A DNA stretch of 38,124 nucleotides, from NCBI GenBank assembly GCA_964432995.1, contig CAYSPU010000015.1, positions 1 to 38,124 on the forward strand. The letters run 5' to 3'. This DNA comes from CAYSPU01 sp964432995. Lineage in GTDB: Bacteria > Verrucomicrobiota > Verrucomicrobiia > Limisphaerales > JAHDYP01. Under the pieces are notes generated by a model. The model made no database searches. It worked only from the letters and a program-made list of their open reading frames with translations, and was not told the DNA's origin. A program made the translations under genes and the position numbers. Positions 1 to 7,797 of this stretch are shown here, piece by piece (position 1 is the stretch's first letter; the number at the start of each line of letters is the position of its first letter).

Positions 1-1784
1 TCTTCCTCGGCTCGAGCTGGGGAGAAGACGGCGGTCCTGGCGGTGTTGGCGGAGCGGGCTTCGACGTAGTAACGGACCTTGGTGCCGGCGGGATAGGCGG
101 TGATGGTGGCGCCGTAGACGCCGTCGTTGGCCGCGCCGTCGGTGTGGGTGCCGTCGTCGAACATCTGGGTGGTGGTGAAGCGTCCGTACGACTGGCCGCG
201 GTGGTAGAGCCAGACGGAGTCGATGCCATCGCTGCCGTTGGGCTCGACCTGGGCGGTGATGACCGCAGTCTGGGCGGCAGTGGGCGGGGTGCCGGGGCCG
301 GTGACCGTCACGATGGTGGGCCCCACCACGCGGAGCTCGGTGTTGCTGAGGAGATTCGTGTAACGCCGCTGGACCCAGGTCTTCAGGGAGTTCAGGTCAT
401 TGGTGTAGGACAGCATCGTGTAGTTCTTCTTGGGATCGGCCATCACGGCGTCGATGGACAGTGCCCGGAACTCCTCGATCCGGGGCAGGATCGCGTCGGG
501 GTGAAAGGACTCGTGGAGCGCGGTGCGGTAGTGGGCGAGGTAGCGCTGGCGCAGTTCGGGGATGGAGAGGAGGCGCCGGAGAACGGGGCGGTCGGACGCC
601 GTGGCGCCGGAGACGGGGGAAAGCGAGACATCGCCGGCGACAAACGACTCGTTGCCGTCGTGTTCCACGGGATGGATGCGGCCGCTTTCCGGTTCGTAGT
701 AGAACATGTAGTCGGCGCCTTTGTTGAAGTAGCTGTCGTCATCGGCGAAGAGGTTCTCGAGGGCCAGGAACCAGAGCCAGCGATCGACGGCGAGGACGTT
801 TTCGACCTCGTCGCGCAGGAGGTTGGTGGCGGTGTTGTTGAGGACGTAGGTGGCGTGGATCAGGCGTTGCCAGGCGTTGGTGGCGTCGCCGGCTTTGAGT
901 TCGTAGACGCTCTTGTAGCTGGAGACATTGGTGCCGAGGTAACCGAGGGCGCCGCTGGCGCTCGAGCTGCCGGGGCCGCCCATGCCCGCCATGTTGGGCG
1001 CTCGCCAACGGTCGCCGTCATTGCTCGGGAACCACTCCTTGATGAGGTCGTCGTCCTGTTGCTGCACGAAGGAATAGACGCCCCAATTGGTGCCGTTGAT
1101 GTAGAGCTGGGCGAGGCAGGCCCGCGGGCAGACGGCGTAGCGTCGCATGACGTTGAAGTAGAGCGCCTCGCGAAAGATGGTTTCGTCGCCGAAGGCGTTG
1201 TTCAGGTTGACAGTATCGTAGCCCATCAGGTCGGCGGTGGGCTCGCCGAAGTCCAGCTCGATGTTCAGCGATTTCTTGGTGGGGGCGCTGGAGCCGCCCA
1301 TTCCGGTGAAAGAGGTGTTGCCGCGGTAGCGGGCCCCGATACCGGTGTTGGTGTAGCCGTTGTTCAGGATCAGAGTGCCGAGCGTGTTCGAACCCGTAGT
1401 GCGGCCGCTGGTGAGCAGGCTCTGCCAGTTCGCCTGGGTGAACGTCAGGCTGACCGTCCGCAGGAACGTAGTGTCATAGAGCCCATCGGTCCTCAAGGCG
1501 CGATAGAATCGCACGGTCCCCGCCGGCTCCCCATCGGTCACGGAGGCGAAGCTGGGATCGCCGGAGAGGATCGTTCCCAGATTGGTGAGGGTGGCCCAGG
1601 TGACCAGATCGTCGGACCCTTGAATCTGCCAGTCATCATCTTCGTCGCCCACGATCTGAATGACGGTCTGTTGGCCCTGCGCCTGCAGGAGGACGGTTCC
1701 GTCGTCGGCCATCGCGGCGGGGCGCAGGAGAATGAGGACCGCCCCCGCCGCCGCGGTGAGCAAGATCGTTCGGTTCGTCGTCAT
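1..1784 (-). CDS. CotH kinase family secreted protein (3' end off the window)
   Basis: Read directly from the minus strand: an open frame of about 594 codons from the ATG at 1784 to the left edge, with no stop. The N-terminus is a signal peptide (MTTNRTILLTAAAG, then a hydrophobic stretch ending near PAAMA). Residues about 30-100 form a short beta-rich module ending in RFYRAL, of a type common in Verrucomicrobia secreted proteins. The CotH kinase-like region follows (about 105-480), with ARYRGNTSF, KKSLNIELDF and, near residue 378, DGNESF, the family's acidic active-site segment. A further beta domain starts near residue 510 and runs off the edge. CotH proteins are atypical protein kinases, best known from Bacillus spore coats; the substrate here is unknown. 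It lies 65 bp downstream of a paralogue on the same strand, so the two are probably one operon. No good Shine-Dalgarno is visible. The long plus-strand frame over it is a shadow. Confidence 0.88.
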   Translation of the reverse strand, partial: MTTNRTILLTAAAGAVLILLRPAAMADDGTVLLQAQGQQTVIQIVGDEDDDWQIQGSDDLVTWATLTNLGTILSGDPSFASVTDGEPAGTVRFYRALRTDGLYDTTFLRTVSLTFTQANWQSLLTSGRTTGSNTLGTLILNNGYTNTGIGARYRGNTSFTGMGGSSAPTKKSLNIELDFGEPTADLMGYDTVNLNNAFGDETIFREALYFNVMRRYAVCPRACLAQLYINGTNWGVYSFVQQQDDDLIKEWFPSNDGDRWRAPNMAGMGGPGSSSASGALGYLGTNVSSYKSVYELKAGDATNAWQRLIHATYVLNNTATNLLRDEVENVLAVDRWLWFLALENLFADDDSYFNKGADYMFYYEPESGRIHPVEHDGNESFVAGDVSLSPVSGATASDRPVLRRLLSIPELRQRYLAHYRTALHESFHPDAILPRIEEFRALSIDAVMADPKKNYTMLSYTNDLNSLKTWVQRRYTNLLSNTELRVVGPTIVTVTGPGTPPTAAQTAVITAQVEPNGSDGIDSVWLYHRGQSYGRFTTTQMFDDGTHTDGAANDGVYGATITAYPAGTKVRYYVEARSANTARTAVFSPARAEE

Positions 1785-1849
1785 GAGGAGGGTTTCCTGG
1801 GGATCAGTGGGGTTGCCGGGGTGCGCGGGGCACGACGCTCCGTGCGGCA

Positions 1850-3799
1850 TCAGGGCGTGCTGGTGGCCGTCGCTTTGAGGAGATAGACGCGTCGCTTCTC
1901 GGCGAAGTCTTTGAGACTGGTCGTGCGCGAACCGCCGCGGAATTCGCCCGTGGACTGGCCTTCTCCCGCGAGCCCGCTGACGAAGGCCGCGTACGAATCG
2001 AGCTTGCGGGTGTCGGCCTTCACTTCGGCGTCAATCACGGCATGGCATCGCTCGGCCAGCGGGCCAAGCTGATTCCAGTCCAACCATTTCTCGGCAATGT
2101 CGCGACAATAGGCGAGGTAACGGGCGCGCAACGACGGGACGGCGAGCAACTTCGAAAGAAGTGGTTTGGTGGTGTCCTTCACCGCGACGAGCGGGTCCAG
2201 TTCGACGCCGCCGCCCCCCGGTCCGCCGCCCGGTCCGCCGCCCGGTCCGCCGCCTGGTCTTCCACCACGCATACCTCCCCGCCCCCAACCGCGCCTTTGA
2301 CCGGCGCCCGGACCTGGCGGGCCACCGCGATCGGCGGCCACGTTGGCGCCTTCCGCTTGGGTCGCCGACGGCTGCGGGCTCTCCCTCTCGGGTCCCCCCG
2401 CCTGGAGTTCGCCATCGGGACCTGGTCCCCCACCGGATCCTGGAGGTCCACCGAAACCGGCGGGACCGCCGAAGCCCGGGGGACCGCCGAAGCCCGGAGG
2501 TCCGCCGCCGGGGCCACCCCCGGAGCTGAACGTCTCGTTGACATCGCCGGGCAGGACGTGGAAGCGCCCCTTCGGGTCGCGATAGAGGTAATAGTCACTG
2601 GCACGCGTCCAATACCCGTCGCTGTTGACCAGGGTATTGTCCAGGGCCAGGAACTTCAGTGTCTCGTCAATGTCGAGCATCGGCGCGAGGGCGGTCTCGA
2701 GAGTGTCGGCCGGTGTTTCGTTGAGGACTTTGCAGAGGCGGATCAGATGGCCCCAGGATTCGGAGTCGTCTTTGGACTTGATTTCGAAGATACGCCGATA
2801 GGCGGCGATGTCCTCACCCACATACTCAAGGCCACCGCGGGCGCCGGGGTTCCCCGGCACTTTCCAGCGGGCGCCCTTGGTCGTGTCATACCACGCCTTG
2901 ATGAAGTCTTTGTTGAACTGTTCGATGTTGATGAAGACGCCCCAGCTCTCGCCGTTGATCACCACGCGCACGTGGTTGGCTCTCGGCGCCGGCAGGTAGG
3001 CGCGGGCGATCTGACAATACAGCGCCGCCCGCAGGAAGGTCGGGTCGCCGTGCGAGTTCAGCAGGTTCAAGGTGCGATACCCTCGGAGGTTCTGGTCCTT
3101 GTGGACGAAATCGAGCGACACATTGAGCGAGCGCTTTTGGCCCTCGCTCAGCATCATATAGGAGGACAGCCCCCGGAAGTGCACCCCCACGTCCGGGTAC
3201 TCCCGCCCATCCACAGTCAGTTTGGCCGGCACCTCGACGTCCGTGCCCTTGAAGTCGGCCAACTCCTGTTCCCAATCGGAGTTCTCGAACTCGAGGAAGA
3301 ACGTGCGCACCGTAAGCGGGTCATAAAGCGCCGTGTCGGGATACGACTTGATGTCCGCGGGCGAGACCTTGGGTCCTGGCTGCGGGGACTGCTCATTCCC
3401 GCCCCACCTGGGGCCACCCGGCCCGCCACGTGGACCACGCCGGCCCGGCCCGCCGCCCTGTCGGTTGGCGAGCGAGGCGCGCGCCGCCTTGCGCTCCTCG
3501 GCGTTCAACCGGCCGTCTTTGTCCTGGTCGAACTGGTCCGCGAGCTTGATCTCCTGGCCCATCATGCCGCCCGGGCCGCCGCCGGGACCGAACGGGGGTG
3601 GGCCGCCGAAGCCCGGCGGCCATTCGCCAGGAGGAGGGCCGTCGAGGCCAAACGGCGGTTCGTCCCCCGGCTGGGCAAAGGCACAGAGTGCCAATCCGAC
3701 GGCGAGGAGAGCCACCCCCAATGCCGCCCGCGGCGAACGCCGCCGCGCCGGGCTGGCCTCGTTGGTCCCGGCATTCGATGGTTCCTGTGCCTGTGTCAT
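1850..3799 (-). CDS. CotH kinase family protein with EF-hand and Gly/Pro repeats
   Basis: A frame of about 649 residues. A GTG at 3823 is possible, but a -10-like box (TAGAAT, minus strand 3812-3807) would place transcription start near 3800, so the ATG at 3799 is preferred and the message may be leaderless. Residues 1-45 form a long n-region, a hydrophobic core (ALGVALLAVGLALCAFAQ) and a signal cleavage site. A Pro/Gly-rich stretch follows, then a canonical EF-hand calcium loop (DQDKDGRLNAEE, near residue 88). The CotH domain has VHFRGLSSYM, KRSLNVSLDF and the active-site segment GDVNETF (near residue 418). The domain is split by repeats of the type GGPPGF (about 425-450) and GGGP (about 510-535), encoded by 12-bp DNA repeats. 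It ends with a helical segment (LLAVPSLRARYLAYC). First gene of the CotH pair and divergent from the two-component genes. Secreted and probably calcium-dependent; substrate unknown. Confidence 0.9.
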   Translation of the reverse strand: MTQAQEPSNAGTNEASPARRRSPRAALGVALLAVGLALCAFAQPGDEPPFGLDGPPPGEWPPGFGGPPPFGPGGGPGGMMGQEIKLADQFDQDKDGRLNAEERKAARASLANRQGGGPGRRGPRGGPGGPRWGGNEQSPQPGPKVSPADIKSYPDTALYDPLTVRTFFLEFENSDWEQELADFKGTDVEVPAKLTVDGREYPDVGVHFRGLSSYMMLSEGQKRSLNVSLDFVHKDQNLRGYRTLNLLNSHGDPTFLRAALYCQIARAYLPAPRANHVRVVINGESWGVFINIEQFNKDFIKAWYDTTKGARWKVPGNPGARGGLEYVGEDIAAYRRIFEIKSKDDSESWGHLIRLCKVLNETPADTLETALAPMLDIDETLKFLALDNTLVNSDGYWTRASDYYLYRDPKGRFHVLPGDVNETFSSGGGPGGGPPGFGGPPGFGGPAGFGGPPGSGGGPGPDGELQAGGPERESPQPSATQAEGANVAADRGGPPGPGAGQRRGWGRGGMRGGRPGGGPGGGPGGGPGGGGVELDPLVAVKDTTKPLLSKLLAVPSLRARYLAYCRDIAEKWLDWNQLGPLAERCHAVIDAEVKADTRKLDSYAAFVSGLAGEGQSTGEFRGGSRTTSLKDFAEKRRVYLLKATATSTP

Positions 3800-3806
3800 G
3801 CCCCCC

Positions 3807-3840
3807 ATTCTACGCCGGGGCACATTAAGCCAGCGTTAAG
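3807..3840 (-). promoter_or_regulatory. Direct-repeat operator and -10 box of the CotH operon
   Basis: Read on the minus strand: CTTAAC (3840-3835), 5 bp, CTTAAT (3829-3824), 11 bp, TAGAAT (3812-3807). Two 6-bp direct repeats one helical turn apart, 11 bp before a -10 element, match the layout of PhoB/PmrA-class activated promoters, where the operator replaces the -35 box. The half-site matches the PmrA consensus YTTAAK-N5-YTTAAK except at its last base. The likely regulator is the OmpR-type protein encoded divergently at 3907. Sequence and spacing are seen; binding is inferred. Confidence 0.7.
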
Positions 3841-3847
3841 TTCAGTT

Positions 3848-3881
3848 CTTAATCGCACCTTAATCTCCGGCCGCGTAAGGT
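3848..3881 (+). promoter_or_regulatory. Direct-repeat operator and -10 box of the two-component operon
   Basis: CTTAAT (3848-3853), 5 bp, CTTAAT (3859-3864), 11 bp, TAAGGT (3876-3881). It mirrors the operator on the opposite strand with identical spacing, the two being 7 bp apart. It implies autoregulation of the response regulator and a transcription start near 3888, which puts the GTG at 3880 upstream of the message and favours the ATG at 3907. The -10 is a weaker match than its partner. Confidence 0.65.
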
Positions 3882-3906
3882 GCGTCCGATCCTCGGGATC
3901 GTGGGC

Positions 3907-4557
3907 ATGCGCGTGCTGATCGTCGAAGACGACCCTCGGTTGTTGCGGGTGCTGGCTAAGGCCCTGCGGGAAGAAGGCTATGCGGTCGATACCGCGGAGG
4001 CCGGCGACGTCGGCTTGCACAAGGCGGAGGATTACGATTACGACGCGATTGTGCTCGACGTGATGCTGCCGGTCTTGGATGGGTGGACACTGTTGGATCG
4101 TCTGCGGCAGCAGAAGCACACCCCCGTCCTGATGTTGACCGCCCGCGACACCACTCGGGATCGAGTCCGGGGATTGGATACGGGCGCGGACGACTACCTG
4201 GTGAAGCCCTTCGACCTGACCGAGCTTCTGGCACGGCTGCGGGCCGTGATCCGGCGGGCCGCCGGCCAGGCCAGTTCGCAGATCAGCATTCGCGACATCC
4301 GCATTGACTTGCGGGCGCGAACGGTGACCCGGGCCGGTCAACCGGTAACCTTGACTGCCCGGGAATACTCGATCCTGGAGTACCTGGCGTTGCACCGCGG
4401 CGAAGTCGTCACCCGCACCGCCCTCTACGAACACCTGTTCGACGAGCGCGACGACACCCTTTCGAACCTCCTGGATGTTCATGTCTTCAGCATCCGCAAG
4501 AAACTGGGGGCCGAATTGATCGCGACGCGACGCGGGCAAGGCTACCGTATCGAATGA
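3907..4557 (+). CDS. OmpR/PhoB-family response regulator
   Basis: 216 residues from the ATG at 3907, starting MRVLIVEDD as is normal for the family; the upstream GTG at 3880 lies in the predicted -10 box. The receiver domain (about 1-115) shows the acidic pair D8/D9, phospho-acceptor D51 (IVLDVMLP), T78 (LMLTARD) and K100 (YLVKPFD). The winged-helix DNA-binding domain (about 125-216) has LTAREYSILEYL and the RGQGYRIE ending. It is followed after 13 bp by the sensor kinase gene and is divergent from the CotH pair. Its class binds tandem direct repeats, and two such repeats lie in its own upstream region, so it probably activates both itself and the CotH genes. The signal is unknown. Overall it resembles the PmrA/QseB/CusR type, without enough to assign a symbol. 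Confidence 0.93.
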   Translation: MRVLIVEDDPRLLRVLAKALREEGYAVDTAEAGDVGLHKAEDYDYDAIVLDVMLPVLDGWTLLDRLRQQKHTPVLMLTARDTTRDRVRGLDTGADDYLVKPFDLTELLARLRAVIRRAAGQASSQISIRDIRIDLRARTVTRAGQPVTLTAREYSILEYLALHRGEVVTRTALYEHLFDERDDTLSNLLDVHVFSIRKKLGAELIATRRGQGYRIE

Positions 4558-4570
4558 CGGCCGAAGGCTC

Positions 4571-6103
4571 ATGTTCATCAAGTCCATCCGCTGGCGTCTG
4601 CAGTTGTGGCAGGCCTTTCTGCTGCTGGTCGCGCTGACAGGCTTTGGCGTCACGGCCTACCAACTCCACCGCACCAACCGACTCGGCCAGATCGACGCCG
4701 AACTGGAACGACGCGTCGTGGCGCTGGGAACGGACATCCACGGGCGACCACCCTTTGGTCCCCCACCCATGGGCCGTCCCCCCGGGGACCAGGATCGAAA
4801 CGGCCCTCCTCCAGTGGGTCCCGACCGGGATGGCCCTCGCCCGTGGGATCTGCTGCAGGATGGCCCCCCACCCCGGCCAGGGCTCGATCCACGAGGTCCG
4901 CACGCCGGCCCCGGAGGCGCCATGGACCCGCGCGAGACCCGAATCTCGACCGGAACGATGAGCCTGTTCGAACCGGCGGAAACCAACGGCTTCTACTTCG
5001 CCATCTGGTCCCGTAGCGGCACTCTGTTGAAGGCATCGACGAACGCGCCCCCTGGAATCACGCGCCCCCTGCGCAGCCCCGCCACCATGGGCCTGCGGTC
5101 GCGACTGCGCGACACCTGTCGGGAGGTGTACCAGTTCACCGAGTTTGGCGAGTGCCTGATCGCCGGCCGCAACATCGCCGCCGACCTCCGTGCTCAGCGG
5201 CGCTTTGCCGGCTGGCTCGTCGTGGCGGGGAGCGCCGTGCTCGCCCTGGGCCTCGGCGGCGGGTGGCTCCTCGCCAGCCGCGCCATCCGCCCCGTGGAAG
5301 TCATCAGCACCGCCGCCAGCCGCATCTCCGCCGGGAATCTCGCCGAACGTATCAACCTCGGCGACACCGAAAACGAACTCGGCCGCCTCGCCGGCGTCCT
5401 GAACTCGACATTCGCCCGCCTCGAAGCCGCCTTCGCCCAACAGAAACAGTTCACCGCCGACGCCTCCCACGAACTGCGCACCCCCCTGGCCGTCATCATC
5501 TCGGAGACCCAGAGCGCCCTCGCCCGGGAACGCACCACGGCCGAATACCGCGAAACCATCGAAGCCTGTCTCGACGCCGCCCAACAAATGCGCCGGCAAA
5601 CCCAGGCCTTGCTCCAACTCGCCCGCTTCGACGCCGGCCAGGAATCTCTCGAACGCACCTCCTTCGACCTCGCCGAACGCACCCGCGCCTGCGCCGATCT
5701 CATCCGCCCCCTGGCCGAGGAACGCGGCCTCCACCTGACCTGCGACCTCAGCCCCGCACCCGTCACCGGCGATCCCGACCGTCTCGACCAGGTCATCACC
5801 AACCTCCTGACGAACGCCATCTGGCACAACTCGAACCAGGGCAGCATCCACCTCAGCACCCGCCTCGAACCCGGCGCCGCCCTCCTTAGCGTCGTCGATG
5901 CCGGACCCGGCATCCCCCCCGAGAACCTGCCCCGCATCTTCGAACGCTTCTACCGCGGAGACCAAGCCCGCGCCCGCACCGAAGGCCGCAGCGGCCTGGG
6001 CCTGGCCATCAGCAAAGCCATCATCGACCTCCACGGCGGACGTATCGACGTCTCCAGCGAACCCGGCCGCGGCACGACCTTCACCGTGCGCCTGCCAACC
6101 TGA
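4571..6103 (+). CDS. Membrane sensor histidine kinase with proline-rich periplasmic loop
   Basis: 510 residues. TM1 is at about 12-30 (QAFLLLVALTGFGV) and TM2 at about 212-235 (WLVVAGSAVLALGLGGGWLL). They flank an extracellular region of about 180 residues whose first part is packed with Pro, Gly and Asp (PPFGPPPMGRPPGDQDRNG, then several GPPP and DRDGP motifs). A HAMP segment follows (RPVEVISTAASRISAGNL). The HisKA domain has the phospho-accepting His near residue 300 in ASHELRTPL. The ATPase domain has the N box NLLTNAIWHN, G1 box DAGPGIP and G2 box GLGLAI. Cognate partner of the regulator just upstream. The Pro/Gly/Asp-rich loop resembles in composition the secreted CotH protein this system appears to control, and could sense metal ions or that protein itself; both are inference. 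A 598-residue frame on the opposite strand is a shadow. Confidence 0.93.
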   Translation: MFIKSIRWRLQLWQAFLLLVALTGFGVTAYQLHRTNRLGQIDAELERRVVALGTDIHGRPPFGPPPMGRPPGDQDRNGPPPVGPDRDGPRPWDLLQDGPPPRPGLDPRGPHAGPGGAMDPRETRISTGTMSLFEPAETNGFYFAIWSRSGTLLKASTNAPPGITRPLRSPATMGLRSRLRDTCREVYQFTEFGECLIAGRNIAADLRAQRRFAGWLVVAGSAVLALGLGGGWLLASRAIRPVEVISTAASRISAGNLAERINLGDTENELGRLAGVLNSTFARLEAAFAQQKQFTADASHELRTPLAVIISETQSALARERTTAEYRETIEACLDAAQQMRRQTQALLQLARFDAGQESLERTSFDLAERTRACADLIRPLAEERGLHLTCDLSPAPVTGDPDRLDQVITNLLTNAIWHNSNQGSIHLSTRLEPGAALLSVVDAGPGIPPENLPRIFERFYRGDQARARTEGRSGLGLAISKAIIDLHGGRIDVSSEPGRGTTFTVRLPT

Positions 6104-6126
6104 GGTCCCCCGCTCCGCCTCTGACC

Positions 6127-6153
6127 GTAGGGCGACCTCTCCGAGGACGCCGC
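6127..6153 (+). repeat. Dispersed 27-bp repeat, copy 1
   Basis: In the 83-bp gap between the convergent sensor kinase and protease genes, 27 bases beginning GTAGGGCGACCTC match the inverted sequence at 11660-11686 with one mismatch. The other copy lies in the arm region of a larger inverted repeat, which is also between convergent genes. This is probably a short palindromic intergenic element typical of the genome. Confidence 0.7.
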
Positions 6154-6186
6154 AAGCGCATCCAACCTGGCACGTTCTTCCGGCGC

Positions 6187-7095
6187 TCACCTTGGCCGCG
6201 AACCCCCACCTCCACCCCACTCGCTCAGCGGACGCGCCGCACCGCATTCCGGACACGGAACGATCCCGCCCTGCGCGCCGCACTGCGGACAGGACCCGCC
6301 CGACGCGAAGAAATCAAAGCGCGCCTGGCAGCGGCCGCACATCCACAAGTTCCCCTCCGGCGGCGCCGTTCGACACTCCGGGCACGCGAAGCCCGTGTGG
6401 CGCCGCGCCCGGGCCATGGCGAACGCCTGGCGTAGCCCGTTCCAACACGTGGCCAACATGAACACCGCCAGGATCCCGATCCACACCGACCGGGCGAGCA
6501 CCGCCAACAGGATCAGCCCCCCGGCCCCCACAAACCCGATCACGGTCGCCACCAGCAGACTGCGCGCCCGCCCCAGCACAAACCATAGCAGACACCGCAG
6601 TATCTGGCCGCCATCGAGCGGATACACCGGCAGCAAATTGAAGATCAACAGCACGAAGTTGATCACCTGAATCATCCGCAGCACCGCGTAGGCGTCCCGC
6701 TGCGTCTCCGGCCAACCCGCCGCAGCCGCCAGCGACACCGCCAGCCACAGCACCGGGATCAGCGCCACGTTCACCAGCGGCCCCGCCGCGATGCTCCAGA
6801 GCGTCGCCCCCGGGCGCGGCGGTGGCGCCACATACGCCACCCCGCCCAATGGCCAGAGCACGATCTGGTTCGCCTGGCCTCCCACCTGCCGGCAAGCCAG
6901 CGCATGCCCAAACTCGTGCAGCGTCACGATGGCGAACAAAGCCAAATACTCGATCGCGTTCCAGAGCGGCGAACTGTAGACTCTTCCGCGGTTCGACAGC
7001 TCGTAAGCAGCGATTAGGAACCACGACCAATGGAGATACAGATCAATCCCCGCAAACCGGAACAGCCGAAACGATCCCTGACGAGTTGGCGTCAT
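6187..7095 (-). CDS. Site-2 protease family (M50) membrane metalloprotease with zinc ribbons
   Basis: 302 residues. The zinc-binding HExxH motif is in TLHEFGHALACRQ near residue 59, and the second family motif NLLPVYPLDGGQ near residue 168 supplies the third zinc ligand and the membrane-embedded active site. Several hydrophobic segments span the membrane. The C-terminal 60 residues are cytosolic-looking, with three CxxC pairs (CPEC, CGRC, CPQC and CPEC) forming zinc-ribbon-like knuckles, then a Gly-rich tail. Site-2 proteases cut transmembrane segments of regulatory proteins; short members like this, without a CBS or PDZ domain, are common and mostly uncharacterised. It is convergent with the sensor kinase and divergent from the gene at 7150, with only 54 bp between starts. 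No substrate is suggested by context. Confidence 0.9.
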   Translation of the reverse strand: MTPTRQGSFRLFRFAGIDLYLHWSWFLIAAYELSNRGRVYSSPLWNAIEYLALFAIVTLHEFGHALACRQVGGQANQIVLWPLGGVAYVAPPPRPGATLWSIAAGPLVNVALIPVLWLAVSLAAAAGWPETQRDAYAVLRMIQVINFVLLIFNLLPVYPLDGGQILRCLLWFVLGRARSLLVATVIGFVGAGGLILLAVLARSVWIGILAVFMLATCWNGLRQAFAMARARRHTGFACPECRTAPPEGNLWMCGRCQARFDFFASGGSCPQCGAQGGIVPCPECGAARPLSEWGGGGGSRPR

Positions 7096-7149
7096 GGCCC
7101 GACCCTAGCCCGGGAATCTCACGCCGGCAAAGTTGAAAGGGACACTATC

Positions 7150-7674
7150 ATGCTCCTGGCCGCCCTCTTCGCGCTCGCCTTCCCCCCAGCCGCCACCGCC
7201 GCTGACACCGCCCCTCCCACCTCCTGGACCGTGAGAACGCCCATCGTCACCTACTGGGCCGGCCCCCCCATGACCGATGCCACCGCCCGCCAAATGGCCG
7301 CCGGCGGCTGGAACCTCGTCTGGTGCCGCGAACCCGAGTTGGATGTCGCCCAGCGCCACGGACTGCGCGCGCAACTGACGGACCCGCTCCTGGCCCCCGC
7401 ATCCCTCGCCGACCCCGCGCACCAAGAGAAGCTCGACGCCCTCATCGCCCGCGTTCGCCAACATCCGGCTCTCTACTCCTACTTCATCACCGACGAGCCG
7501 AACGCCAAGGACTTCCCGGCACTGGGCCGTCTGGTAGCCCATCTGCGCGAAAGGGACCCGGAGCGCACGGGGGGTCACATCTCACAATTCAACAATTCAG
7601 CGCACGGGGGGTCACATCTCACAATTCAACAATTCAAGTGCCTGTTTCCGTCGCGGCATTTCGCGCCTCAGTGA
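7150..7674 (+). pseudogene. Truncated glycosidase-like secreted protein
   Basis: The ATG at 7150 is preceded by GAAAGG at a sensible distance; an in-frame extension to 7030 overlaps the divergent gene and is unlikely. The product starts with a signal peptide (MLLAALFALAFPPAATAA). A region resembling the first part of a TIM-barrel glycoside hydrolase-like protein follows (RTPIVTYWAG, AAGGWNLVWCRE, HPALYSYFITDEPN, where the Glu could be catalytic). At about residue 138 (ERDPER) the reading enters a duplicated 37-bp repeat and stops after 36 unrelated residues (GGHISQFNNS...). Relatives in such genomes are several hundred residues long, so this is most likely a remnant. Family assignment is tentative, based on the DEPN motif and overall pattern. 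Confidence 0.6.
7563..7636 (+). repeat. Two perfect tandem copies of a 37-bp unit
   Basis: The unit at 7563-7599 is repeated without mismatch at 7600-7636. Each copy begins GCGCACGGGGGGTCACATC and ends in an AT-rich CAATTCAACAATTCA stretch. It marks the point where the upstream glycosidase-like frame loses its family resemblance. Confidence 0.9.
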
Positions 7675-7797
7675 CAATTAGGACTCACCACTTCACCGGC
7701 TCACCTTTGGTTGTGTTTCATTGCTTCGTTGACTGTCGCTAACCCTGTCGGCCACTTGGGCGGGGGGAGGGCACGAACGAGGGTCAGATGTGACCCC
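7571..7797. repeat. Possible small element with 12-bp inverted ends
   Basis: GGGGTCACATCT at 7571-7582 (and again at 7608-7619) is the exact inverse complement of AGATGTGACCCC at 7786-7797. The right end also forms its own hairpin (GGGTCA, 4-base loop, TGACCC; 7781-7796). No coding potential lies between. This could be a non-autonomous mobile or palindromic element; no target-site duplication was recognised. Confidence 0.45.

Noticed and set aside
144..3919. Long plus-strand frames of 580 and 625 codons
   Set aside because: They mirror the minus-strand CotH genes, have no domain and are rich in Ala, Gly, Arg and Val as expected for antisense of GC-rich coding DNA.
4487..6283. 598-codon minus-strand frame over the sensor kinase
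   Set aside because: Antisense shadow; the plus strand has every histidine kinase motif.
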